Assembly (NCBI GenBank): GCA_011800805.1
Contig: MPNW01000089.1
Location: 38,898 to 102,897 of the forward strand
DNA length: 64,000 bases
Source: Hirudo medicinalis
Lineage: Eukaryota > Annelida > Clitellata > Hirudinida > Hirudinidae
Reading direction: 5' to 3'
Part shown: one piece after another, positions 26,334 through 38,034 of the stretch
How the letters are laid out: each line of letters starts with the position of its first letter
How positions within the stretch are numbered: the first letter of the stretch is position 1
The notes under the pieces: generated by a model
Database searches by the model: none
The model's input: only the letters and a program-made list of their open reading frames with translations
Told to the model about the DNA's origin: nothing
Translations under genes and position numbers: made by a program

Positions 26334-27451
26334 GTTTTCTCCAATGACTGGTTTAGCATAACCATGTTTTATTGTGCCCTTAAAATTCATAGAAAGTGAA
26401 AATGCTTTTGTAGGGTTTCCTTAAACATTTAACAAAGTGTTGATGGTTAAATTTCTTGATATATTTCCATTTTCACCTCAATCACAATCCAGAATGTTTA
26501 TTTCATTTGTAAAGCGAGTAATTAAAATTGGTTTGTCCTGTTAAGTCAAATTTTTATAATAACAAAGTGTTTTGATTCTAAATAAGGCCCACATCTGACT
26601 GTCTTTCAGATACAAAAGTCAAAGTTTAAAAACATGAAAGTCATTGTGCATCAGGATGACACAATATTTAAATTTTCATTCCTGTATTTGACCTTCGGAG
26701 TGATTTGCACTTCTTTGATGCTTAGAATTTCTGAATTTTTCCAGGTCTTATTAGCAATGCATGGCCAGGTAAACCTCAATTATTCTTGTTTGTCATAAAT
26801 TAAGTAGATTAAAACCAGGCTCCACATAAAATGTTCAATTCAAAACTGGCAACATAAACTGCTTCACTGGAGAAATACTATTGAAATCACCAAAAACTGA
26901 TCAAAAGTAAAACGTCGAGAATGGACTGTGGCATTAAAGCACAGGTTTCTGATCAAAATGAATCAGTATGTCCCTCGTTGGTGTATGTGCCAGAAGGGCT
27001 TGTGTGGTTGAAGCATAAATCAGAACTCAGTGCGATGATTTAAATAAATGTTGGAAATGATAATAATGATGATAAGCAGAAGCACATTACTTGAGAGCAA
27101 TCATTCAAGCTTTTAGGCAGTTCAAGCATACCTTGAAGTGGCATCAGACTTGGGACTGGATGCTAGTTTAATTAAATATTAAAGTAAAGGGTTTACTTAA
27201 ACATTTAACAAATGTATGGGATTTTTAATCCCTTTTATGACCAGAATGTTTTGGACTACAACATAAGAGCATCTACAATTAGTGGCAGCTATCGTTTTGA
27301 AACACGAACATGACTACCAGCTCGAACAACAACCAGAGAAAATGATAATTTGAACAGATGATTTCCTTGAGGTAATTAAATGAGTGAGGAATGTGTATCC
27401 ATGATGAAATCATAAATATTATGCGATTCATTTCATCCTCGTTTCGATGTT
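26334..27451. other. Spacer between NDUFA2 and lectin 3' ends
   Basis: AT-rich convergent spacer; presumably includes the lectin 3' UTR. I see no exon or repeat of note. Confidence 0.5.
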
Positions 27452-29167
27452 TCACACATATTCAATTCTCCATAGCTGATTCTTCTTCCCATGGAAACGG
27501 TACGAGCAGAGGTGAGCCCCGTCCTCTTCTGAACCACCACGAATATCCAGACTTTCTTCATCCCCATTGAGTATCTTGTCTTCCTCGACTCTCCATTGGT
27601 GGCGTTTGGAGTTCCTGTAGTCAGAGGTCTTTAGCTTCTTTCCATACTCTGAGGAATAAGATTGTAAAGAAGTGAAGGAAAACATCTAGGCTTTCAGATG
27701 AGCTTGCAAGCTTTGAAATACAATTATTGAATAACACTTTGTACCAAGAAAATAAGTAAGAACATAAACTTATGATACAGAGAATTAATTGCTTGGATGA
27801 TACAAAGAACAATCACTTAAGACAAATAAACATTATAAGCTAACTCACTTTTACTGTGAAAGACCATGTTGTTGAGCGAAGATCGGATGTTTCCCAAAGA
27901 GTCAAGGTACCACAGCTGGTTTGGCTGCTTCTCGTGACCTTTCTCCACATGATGACCTTGGCCCCTTCATCTTCTGAGGCTCTCTCAATGTCAACAACCT
28001 TGCCACTCAACTCACTCACAATGTAGAACAGAGGAGGTCTGGAGATGTGTTGTACCAAATGAACAATAAAATTATGTAAATATCCTGCTTACTGTATAAA
28101 TATAATCACTTATAACCATTTGTAAAACTGAATGACATGATAACGTCAGTACTAACGAGGGAAGCGATTACCAAAATCAATTAAATAATTACAAAATGTA
28201 ATTGAGTGGGATATTATTTGACAACAATCAACAAGTAACATGTTTTCCAAGTAATTTACAAGTTCACATGCATTTCAAATAAGTCTCACATTGTTTACAA
28301 CATGTTAATTAAATACTACTACGGACCTCATGTGATCGGCACATCCGCCCACTGGTTCAAAGTCCCACAACTGAACATCTTTATCATCAAATTCATCAGA
28401 ACCAATGACAGCACCTGCCTCTACACCTATATCAAATATTGGTTAGCGATGTCTGCACTCAATAATTAAGAGTCATGGCATGGGGATTCCTCAAATTCTA
28501 CATTAACAAGAAATATCTGCAAAATTTGTTCTTTTACTCACTTCCTTTTATTTCCAAAACTTTGTCATGATCATGAATATTCCTAATAGTGTTCTTATGG
28601 AACTGCCATTGTTGATTCTCATCTCCTGATTTGAATGGATTCAGAACAACACTTCCATCTGTGCATTATAGGTTGTATTATAAATATCTTAAAATCAAGC
28701 ATGCCTTATAAAGGAATTAAGTGCAGCTCAATCAAGTTTCGTTATTAATCTAAGATTATAAATAATTGAGAGTAGTGCTTTCTAACTTTTCTTTCAATTT
28801 AGAGTATTTATTCATACCTTTCAAATCCAAGCAATAGTCATTCATTTTTGATCTGATGGTGCCAGTAGCTGGGTCGTTGTACCAAGTCTGATTTTCATTT
28901 CCGTGTTGCGTCCAAACAATAACTTTTGCTCCCTCCCTGGTGTTGGCACCACTGACATCCAGAGCAAGTCCATTGGACTTGTTCTTGATGAGGCAATAAA
29001 CAAACTGAAACATTAAAAAAATAGACCTATTTTAATGTTTGCGAATATTTATTCATAATTGTATTGTTCGTTTCATTTTTTTAGCAAGAATATGAAATAA
29101 TTAGTTTAACAAATTTGCCTCTATTTTTGTATGTCAACTCGATCATAACATTATTCCTTACATCCAT
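27452..29167 (-). CDS. Tandem ricin B-type (R-type) lectin, with a one-base frame break
   Basis: Carbohydrate-binding protein made of two beta-trefoils and no other domain. Exons: 29167-29162 (ATG GAT only), 29004-28818, 28658-28542, 28426-28327, 28038-27849, 27648-27452; about 265 aa. No signal peptide is seen. Six QxW-type motifs mark the trefoil repeats: NQTW, NQQW, VQLW, NQLW, HQW and NQLW, with two LDV/VVDIE-like strands after NG/SG turns. The two-codon first exon is chosen because ATGGAT is followed by GTAAGG and joins in phase to a strong TTTCAG acceptor; starting at an ATG at 29013 instead would read through that acceptor. In exon 5 the frame shifts between VIMWRK and GHEKQPNQLWYL: one base, probably an A in an A run, is missing at 27940-27942. 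The domain build recalls annelid 29-kDa galactose lectins, but the ligand is unknown. Confidence 0.85.
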
Positions 29168-29501
29168 GATTTCTCGACGAAATGATTAATAAGTTCGCAA
29201 AGTAAACCAAGCTGGAGTATTCCTAAAAATCTTTCAGAAAGACGTCGCACAGAATAACCCTCGCAGCAATCCTCGACAAAATTAGAATAATTGGCCTACA
29301 ATGATCAGATGATTAAAACCAAGTGTTGTAATATGAAAACGTATTTGAACAAAATCAAAACTGCAGGTAAATAAGTGCTAAAAATATAGTATTATGTTGC
29401 AAAATAATTGATATTTCCTATTAACTTTTAGTCAAAAACTATCAACTTCATGAAATTGATGTCGGGCGTTGACCTCTCCGCAGGCCTACTTTTGCTCAGA
29501 A

Positions 29502-30114
29502 ATGTCTAAGTTGCAAATGATAAAGCAGATGATCGGCACTCTGACCAAAGGCCCGGGCTTTGATACAACTTTGAACAAGGTTTGAACAAATGTTTCTTTT
29601 CAAATCTTTTAAATCTTCTCAAGTATCGAAATGGTTCATTAAAAGTTAGGATAGCTTTGATTTTTGTTTCTGCTCAGTTGTCAGTGGTCGAAGCATCGGC
29701 TGGTAGATGTGTTTGCGAGTTAAAACTAGATGAAGAGCACTTAAATAGAGGAGGATCCCTACACGGAGGTCTGACAGCCACTCTAGTGGACACCGTCAGT
29801 ACTGCTGCCCTTGTAACCAATGACAACACGGGGCCTGGCATGAGCGTAAACATCAACGTTTCGTAAGTTGGTTCTTTATAAATCTTGTAACTTAACGATG
29901 GTATTTTGGTCGTAATAATTAGTATGTGCCATTAGATACGTCATTCAAATGTTACATCAGGTATCTTCGGCCAGCTCTTTCAGGAAGCGAGATCATCATT
30001 GATGCTTATACAACAAAACTTGGAAAGAGATTAGCCTTCCTAAACGTGGAAATAAAGGACAAGGCCAATGGTAAAATGATTGCCACAGGAAGTCACACAA
30101 AATTTCTCAGTTAG
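29502..30114 (+). CDS. ACOT13: Acyl-coenzyme A thioesterase 13 (THEM2), hotdog fold
   Basis: Hydrolyses medium/long-chain acyl-CoA in mitochondria and cytosol; the family acts as a tetramer. Exons 29502-29579, 29678-29862, 29961-30114 join in phases 0 and 2; 138 aa (human 140). The active-site helix LNRGGSLHGGLTATLVD holds Asn49, Gly57 and Asp64, and GMSVN supplies Ser82, matching the human catalytic Asn/Asp/Ser set. The C terminus GKMIATGSHTKFL is typical. It is head-to-head with the lectin gene (334 bp between start codons) and tail-to-tail with GT92. Confidence 0.96.
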
Positions 30115-30450
30115 AATATTCTTGTAAAGATTTGAAATAGTTGTTTAAAATCATTTGACAAGAAATTATTCATGATTTGAATTTGAAAAAAGGAATAACC
30201 AAATATTTGATCACGAAAATTATGGCCCGGGCCATTAAAGGTTGTGTTTTTTGAGGTATTAGTCAAATTTTTATCTAACGTGTGATTTTTAATCTAATTA
30301 CGATTATTTTATTTGTTCAAAAATGGCAGTCTTCACACTAAAATACAATATTAAAAAAACTCAACAAATCATGGTGAAATTATCGTATAAAATAAAATTA
30401 ATAACTATAAAAATCAACACTGCAAAAATATGAGACACTGACAAATAAGT

Positions 30451-32139
30451 TTAAACATTATCAGCATACAGACTATCTATTTTTTTCACTACTCTAGGTA
30501 AGTAATGGGGAGCAAAATGGTGAAGTCTTGTGCATGATTTTGAGTTATTCTCCGGCTGACCCCCATTCCATTGTCTGTAATGATGGAGCAGGCCTACGTG
30601 TTCTTTAACTGGAACTTGCCAACTGGCATGCGGTGACAGAAAGACGTGCACTTGGTGAACTGCAACTGTTTCCACCAATTGGGTCCATACTATGTACTTT
30701 GATCTGATGTACCAGTTGTAAGACTCGCTCTCACACCCTGTAACTAGCACTGAATTCATTTTGAGTCTTAGGATTGTTTCAATGTCATCCTTTGACAACT
30801 TAGAATTTCTTTGAAGGCTATACAATTTTGATTTGTCTGGAGTTCCGATTAGGTTGCTTTTCCACTGGAGGGGAAAGAAGTTGTTTCGGATGAGGAAGGA
30901 ACTCGGAAAGATTTCCGATGCTCCAACCTTCCGAACAAATACAAGATCTGCCTCTGCCTCAGCTGTAGCATGTCTGATCATATCAAACCATGTGTCGTGC
31001 ATCTGCGGGACAATGAGCTCATCTAGGTCAGAGAAAACAACAAACTTGGATTTGAACATGTTCCTGTAGAGGCAGTCGTTCAATGAGACTAACTGGGCAA
31101 AGTAATGAATCTCCACCTCCACTGTCGGATCCGAAGGGTTGGTATCCACATTCACAGGAACATCCCATCCCAATACTTCTACTAATCCTTCTGATGAGTA
31201 GCTTTTCAAGACTTTGGAGACGAGCGGACCGACCGAGTAATCGTAAAAGGTGAAGTGGTCGGCTCCAAAGAGTTTATTTATTTCTACCATCTCTATTAGC
31301 TGTGCGGCATTGTTGAACTCAAAACTGAATGGTGTCACACAGACTGTGAAGTTATGAGTCATCTCTCGTCTATGGTTTGCTGCAACTCTCAGAAAATGAT
31401 GCTGTCTCTTGCATTTGTGTATCGACAGTGCTACAGCCACCGGTAAGTCCTTCCTTGCAAGTACGCAACGATAAATGGAGGCTGCATAGCTGACAATAAT
31501 TAAAAATCAGATTAGATATTAGATATGTGGTGGATTAAAAATTTAGTCTCAAGTGACCTCAACTTACATTTTGCCGTGGGTTTCTGGAATGACTTCATAG
31601 CCTGCACCCATCACGTCGGGCCTGTCCCGCCCCAAAAACCATACATAGCAATACTTGAGACCAGATACATGGTCGGCATCCAAGGTCACCCCACTCGACA
31701 TTCCAAGGATTCTAACAGAAGGTGGATCCTGTCGAGGGTCATAGTATGCAGAGTAAACATAAGTCTCATTCTGTTTGCCATCATCTATGAACCTCCAATG
31801 GTCCTTAACAATGAGTTGAGCTCCATCAGGCTTCCCAAGATACTCATCACAAGCTATTAGTTCTGGTTCTATATCATTCTTCACGGGAAATTTAAGCATT
31901 TCATCCAATCTGTAAAAATCGTTGGGAGCGTAAGAAAACCTGGATCTATGAGACTTGTTTAAGTGAAATTTTTGCAAGACTTTGGTATAGTTATAACCAG
32001 TGTTAACTTTAGGAGGAGTTGTCCTAGTGCACCAAAGACTGATTAGAAGGCCATTTATTGAAAGAAGCAGAAAAAGCATGGTTATTAGGAGTCCTGCCCT
32101 GTAACCTGATATAGAGCATTTCTTCCTTCTGGTCAACAT
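30451..32139 (-). CDS. Glycosyltransferase family 92 protein, type II membrane
   Basis: Golgi-type glycosyltransferase; characterised GT92 members are beta-1,4-galactosyltransferases acting on N-glycan core fucose or on glycolipids. Exons 32139-31568 and 31489-30451 join in phase 2; 536 aa. Residues 1-16 are basic and cytosolic, about 17-37 are a single membrane anchor (LLITMLFLLLSINGLLISLW), and the rest is lumenal with several N-x-S/T sites. The catalytic part contains VCVTPFSFEF, FYDYSV and the DxD-like SDLDELIVPQ at about 344-353. It ends VVKKIDSLYADNV. Donor and acceptor sugar cannot be read from sequence. No defect is seen. Confidence 0.92.
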
Positions 32140-33439
32140 TTTGTAGCATCCCCTGAATTAGCTTCTAAGTCATGTCTTCAAGTCTTTGGCAGGGCATGGG
32201 GTAACATTGTCGTTTAAAAATATTTGGCCACTGGTGATAAACAAATACAACTCGAATTTTCTAAATATAATTTCGTTAATTGAGTATAAATTTTATATCG
32301 AGGTTAAAGCCGACTCAGCTATCATTTTCATGCAATATGTGTTTACTGTTTACAATGATAATGAAACAGTTTTATTAAAGTGGCGCATGTACAAAACAAC
32401 TTCCAGACCACGTCAATACTTCATCCACAATAACCGTCAATTAACTCATCCAGTTCATTCTTTTCGTACATATGCATATGAATTGAATGCAATATCGAGC
32501 AACTGCTAATATTTATGTTTCGAATCGATTATTTAAAAGTTAATCAGATTAATAAGCCCACGAATGTATCAACAACAAAAGAACTAGCAAAACAAGTAGC
32601 ATTATAAGAGTACTAGAAAATGTAAGCTGCATACATCGCATTATTCCTAAATAGAATTTTTTCAGTTAAATATGAAACTGATATGTAACTAGACCAATCC
32701 AGAAAATCGATATTTTTTGTTGTTGAAAGACATGCCTATATAGAATAAATTCATTGAGGCTTACTTGGGAAACCTCAACTTAAACTCCAGCTGAAAGTAA
32801 TTTTTCAGCGGATACTGACAACGTCCCGCCGTCAAAAAGCATTTCAGCTGGAACGTAACTCTGATGCACAAGAACTCTAGATAATGATAGTAAAAAATGA
32901 TAAGAAGATTTAGAGATTTAACTATGAGACGTTAAAAAAAAAAATGACTGCAATAGTAGAGACACTGGGGGATCATTAACACAGACTGCGTGCAAGAGCA
33001 GAAGTTGTGTCGACAGAGAAGAACGTACAAGCATGTCAGATAACCATGAATTACATCGAAGCCGATGTCTTGTCAACATCGACACCCAGATTTATGAGAT
33101 TTACATCACTTCTTTGCTTTTTTTTTACATTTTGTCCATTGAATCACGCCCATGTTAAATCTTACTTAAAGTTATTCAAGCTTTTAGAAAATTTTGATCT
33201 CCTTCCAAGCCATGTTGAATCAGGAGGAATATACCTTGAGTTCATGTAACCAGTCTATGTTAATAAATTGTGAGACTTTATGTTATTTTTGATCAAGCAA
33301 TATCAATTTATTATCCAAAGATAAAACTGGGCCTTCAAAATGAAACCTTGACATCAAATCAGACATTCTACACGATTTTAAAATTTAAAATATGCAATAA
33401 TGATCCACTTTTGTAAATAATAGGGTCCAGTTCTTATGA
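32140..33439. other. Intergenic region upstream of GT92 and downstream of BCS1L
   Basis: AT-rich, no supported gene. Short open frames at 32186 and 33007 on the plus strand show no family motif or splice partner. Confidence 0.5.
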
Positions 33440-35470
33440 TTAGATTATAAGGCCTGCTTTCTTAACTGCTTCTTCTGGGTCATTCTTGTAGAACATGAAA
33501 TGACCTTGAACTCCAGCAGGACTCAGGGACTTACCAGGATTGAGGTTTCTTGCTGTAGTAACAAACCTCTGAGCTTGTTCTGGAGAGCATTGAGGATAAA
33601 ATCTGGAGAACATGTTTTCTAGCTGGTAGTCTGAGCAGTGATCAATCTTTATATTCATATCAACTCTTCCTGGTCTCACTAGGGCCATGTCTAGCCTGTA
33701 AAGAAAATAACATTCAACCACAGGACATTTCCCAATCATACAAATATTAATAATAAGCGAATTTTGAAATAATTTCGTATTTTAACAGCGATATGGCAAT
33801 AGACAACACCACTGATAAACAAACCTTTCTGGATAGTTGGTAGTCATAAAGACTATTCTGCCTTCAGAAGGAGTTACTCCATCAAGTGCATTCAAAAGTC
33901 CACTGAATGTCAAGGTTCCCATTCCTTCAAATGCCTTGGGATCTTTTTAAACATACACATTGATAAAGACTAATGCAGCAATTAATTGCTACTTTCTACC
34001 AATTAATGCTTTTATAAAAACATTAAGATAGAAACGTTCGGCAGGTTGGCTGAATGGCACGCATTCCTGCATGCAGTGATAATGGCAACAGTAATGTCAC
34101 ATTTCCAACACAGCCTGCATTGCCAAGGAGAACCCTCAGGTAGGGGTGATACATAAATGGTAGAGCAATAAAAAAAAGTGTCTTCACATCCTATTCGGAT
34201 ACTTAGGGCACTTGAAAGATCAGCTAAATACAAATACAAAAAACATGCAACTTTATATATATAAAGTAATATAATCCTTATATTAAGGATGCATTCTTTG
34301 CAGATTCAAGCAGTTGTTTTTAAATTAATTTTAAAATGTTACATATAAGCTTCTTACTTTCCTCAGCAAGATTTCTACTCTTAAATGCAGCATCAATGTC
34401 TTCTAAGAGTATGATTGTCTGCTGTGGGGCAACACTCATGAGGTGAATGAGTCGATCATCTGACAATCCCATCTGGTTCAGACTCAACAGACATATCCCA
34501 TATCCCAATTCACCTTGAGAAATAAAGTAATTTTATAAAACATAACTTGAAGTGTTAAACACAATTTTGAAAGCATGCATGTAAGCTGCATCCATAAATG
34601 AGAAATAAGAATTAAAATTAATAGCTTTACTTATGATCAAATCCTAAAATCACAGCAGAAGTCCCCCACCTGTATCCACTCACCAGCAAGAGCAGTGATG
34701 AAACTGCTCTTTCCACAACCAGGTGGACCATGCAGCAAGTATCCCCTCCTGTAAGGTATGCCTCGATCACTGTACCAGCCCGAACTTTTGCAAAACTCCC
34801 TGACGTCATCCAAGGCCATCTCAGAAATGCCTTTGTCTAGGATCACTGATGAGACGGGTCTCTTTTTCATGGGGCGACCGAATGGTCTCCATTCACCCGC
34901 TGCAGGTATGTACATTATTGTTTTGCCTTCCTGCATCTGCAGTGCAGCCTCCCTGGCTTTTGTGAGAATGTTGGCAAACAGCAGCTGCTTCTTCCCAAAT
35001 GCTGTTAGCTTGACAGATTCAAATGGAGCTCCAGTTTGCATATTTGTCATCTGTAGAAAAAAAATATTATATTGCATTCTGAAAATTTCATTTTATTTCC
35101 TAATACAAACCTGATTTTCTCTATTGCGTTCCACTTGGATCCAGGTTCCTCCATATTTAAAATGGTGCAGTCCTGGGCCAGGAACAAAATGAAATTGCGT
35201 CTCAATGTTTCCTTGAGTTGTCTGTTGGAAAGAAGTGTTTACGCTGATGTGCTGAGTAATACGACCTTTGTCATTGAGCCATTGAAGAAGCCATGGGTAA
35301 CTCTTATCACGGCTGGTTACTTCTAAAGACGTCATATAATATCGTCGGAACAATACTATTCCATGTTGAGAACCTCGTCGAAGAATTGCTAGCAGTGTAC
35401 CCACACCGACGAGACCAAAACCTGCTCCGAAGAATTGGTTGTCCTTAAGTGACGCAAAGAACTCAGCCAT
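33440..35470 (-). CDS. BCS1L: Mitochondrial chaperone BCS1
   Basis: AAA protein of the inner mitochondrial membrane that translocates the folded Rieske Fe-S protein for complex III assembly. Exons 35470-35111, 35050-34684, 34513-34358, 33942-33825, 33695-33440 join in phases 0, 1, 1, 2; 418 aa (human 419). The N-terminal [16 protein letters not shown] is the single membrane span followed by the basic internal import signal, then the BCS1-specific domain. Walker A is GPPGCGKS at about 228-235, Walker B is [11 protein letters not shown] near 276-286, and [11 protein letters not shown] with the RPGRVD arginine finger follows. A SINE-like copy sits in intron 3. It is head-to-head with MED18 over 353 bp. 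Confidence 0.97.
34041..34160 (+). mobile_element. tRNA-derived SINE-like copy in a BCS1L intron
   Basis: Plus strand reads TTGGCTGAATGG (34046-34057, box A-like), then GCATTCCTGCATGCAGTGAT, AATGGCAACAGTAATGT and a decayed box B, ending near GGTGATACATAAATGG. These blocks align in order with the copy at 18575-18690. It is inserted opposite to BCS1L transcription. Confidence 0.5.
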
Positions 35471-35823
35471 AAAGAGTTAACGAACAGGTTTACGAGAAAA
35501 TAAAATAGGCGTCAAGGTTTTGTGAGGGAAGGAACTTTAAGTGCAACTATATCAAAAAGCAGAACCACGCCGGCCGGCAACCACCTCTTTGTAATTAAAT
35601 AAACACTCTAGAATTACAATCATTTCAAATTGCATTTTCACTTTCATTATATTATTTTAATTAAATTTTATAATATCAATTAGCAATACTAATTTTATAT
35701 AAGTATATCTTCATTCACATAAAATGTAAAAAATATTAGCTTAACATTTAGTTGTTTACATGGTTCCATGAAGATTACATGCCGGAATAAAAGAATTATT
35801 GAACTCTCTTTTGGAGCTTTGAC

Positions 35824-37465
35824 ATGTCTACCGAGGTGGCTAAGGTGGGCCAAGGGCCAAAAATTGAATATTTCCTCCAGGGAAGTATCCTTGAGAATCA
35901 TAGGGAACTGTTGCTAAATCGTCTCAAAGGTTTATGCGACATGGCAGAGAGCCCTCCGGAAAAGTTCAATGACCATGAGATGGTTTTTTCTTTACGTTGG
36001 TTACCATGATTATTCTAATATTAATTAGCTAATTTAAATTTAATGTTTTGTAGTTAATCTTAATTGAAAGTAGAATGTGGATCCTGGTATTATGTTGCAC
36101 ATGGAAGGCTGATTAAGGAATTCAAAATGATATTATTTCATATTTATTTGAAAGGTGGTTGAAATATTTCAGGGGGTCCACCACCTACAACTCCTGTCAT
36201 TTTAAATGTAAGACATGCTTTGGACCATCCAGACGAACCATGGTAAGAGCCCAATAGCTTCCATCTCCTTTGGTTTTGAAGGTAATTTTTTTTAAGGTAA
36301 TTTATTAAATTCTTAGGCACCTCAAATGTGTTGGAACATTTGACTCTGGAGATGCTGGTCGTCCAACGATGACAAGGAACATTGTTGAAGTGGGTGTGAC
36401 ATCAAATATCACTCAATTCCTAGCTGAAATGGGATTTGCGTAAGCCATTAATTTTTAACCATATTGGTCTGGCATTAAGCATTTATTTTAATAAATTTTA
36501 GACTCCTTCAAATGTTCTATTTTATTGTCAAAATTAAATAAAACTGATTAGGTTATTACCATATTATTACCATATTATTACCATTATTACCGTAATTATG
36601 ATTGAACCCTACAAAACATCAAAAACTTCTTTTAATTGCCAATTTAATTGGACAATATGATTTAAATAATGATATTGAATGAAATCTCTTTTTCATAGGA
36701 TGGATTTTGAATATGTTGCCAAAGGCTATGTTTTCAGGAAGGGTTGGCTAAAGACAACAGTTTCCAAGTTGAATAAGGTTGCTATATGTCATGTGATCTG
36801 ATACTGATCACAAATTGCTTTCACCACCCACAATAGGAAAAAAATTGAAAAATTAAATCATTATAATCTTTAATTTGTTAATACTTCAATATTATCACCT
36901 GCATCTGACAAGGAAGATAAAACAGTATAGAGTAGAACACTGATGAATTATTGAGTTAAGTCAAAAATTTTGTCACTACCTCACTATTGTCTGAACTATT
37001 ATTATGAGTATCCTTGTTAATGGCATCTTAAATGGATGCAGGTCATCAGTCCTGGAAACATAGAGCATTTGGAGCCTCAATCAAACTTCCATCTTGTTGA
37101 GTTGAGCGTCACTGCCAGCCAGTCGCAGGACAAAGTTGCAGAGGACATAAAGAATTTCGCAGAGCAACTCAAACCGTGAGTTTTGGATTTTTGTATGATA
37201 ATTCTTATTTTTGAAATTGTTGGCAATAATTTCACTCCCAAACATAAATCCTGCTCCTATGAGTCAATTCTTTCCATTGTGATTTAAAGTAGCTTCAAAT
37301 GATGCCTTATAATATTATTTATAACACAATATTATGCAATAATGACAGTACATGCACAACATAACACAAACCACTGACATGATCTAAACTTGAGGATAAG
37401 AACAAACTTTTATTTTCAGCCTTGTAGTGCTAGAAAAGCTTGATTACAGGAGACTACCTCAATGA
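35824..37465 (+). CDS. MED18: Mediator complex subunit 18
   Basis: Head-module subunit of Mediator, which contacts RNA polymerase II and general factors. Exons 35824-35995, 36173-36242, 36317-36439, 36699-36777, 37042-37175, 37420-37465 join in phases 1, 2, 2, 0, 2; 207 aa (human 208). Diagnostic stretches are EYFLQGSILENHRELLLNRL, FNDHEMVFSLRG, EPWHLKCVGTF, FLAEMGFAMDFEYVAKGYVF and KNFAEQLKPLVVLEKLD. The donor after SKLNK (GTTGCT) is weak but is the only one that keeps the frame. An AATAAA lies at 37554. Confidence 0.96.
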
Positions 37466-37553
37466 CCACAATGCCCAATTTTTTCTTTTTATTATTCGTG
37501 CACTGGTTACACTCAATTCTTGGAAATTGATTCATGAACCTTATTTGTACGTG

Positions 37554-37559
37554 AATAAA
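37554..37559 (+). promoter_or_regulatory. MED18 polyadenylation signal
   Basis: AATAAA 89 bases after the MED18 stop codon. Confidence 0.6.
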
Positions 37560-38034
37560 ATAACCTCCGGTTAATGAATATTAGAATAAAGGATGCATGG
37601 AAATCCTTGAGACTGCTTTGAAATACGTTTTACAGATAGCAGGAGCAACTCAGCTTTCAATACAAGCAGGCATTAAGTTGAATAATGCACCAGCACACAA
37701 TAAATATTTCTGCTTGAGACAAATCAGAAAAATTTTATCTGGAACCGCTGACCATCATCAACGAGGATGCAGCTCACTGCTAAACAATTCAAAATACATG
37801 GAGCGACTTTAATTCATTTACTCCAACGAACCATCCCAAAAATCAGGCTGTTACACGTAACACACAAATAACTATATTTCTAGAAATCCATCACACTGAG
37901 ATTTAGTTACTTTTAATAAGTCAAACTGCTCAAAGTAAGCAACCCTCATAAAAGCCTGGGCCTGGATAAGATAATAACAAAAAAATAGCCGTAAAAGTTT
38001 CAGCTAATTCTGTTCAGCAATGATTGCAGAAAAG
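37560..38034. other. Spacer between MED18 and SR protein 3' ends
   Basis: Convergent spacer; a 71-codon open frame at 37597 shows no recognisable motif and is taken as chance. Confidence 0.5.
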
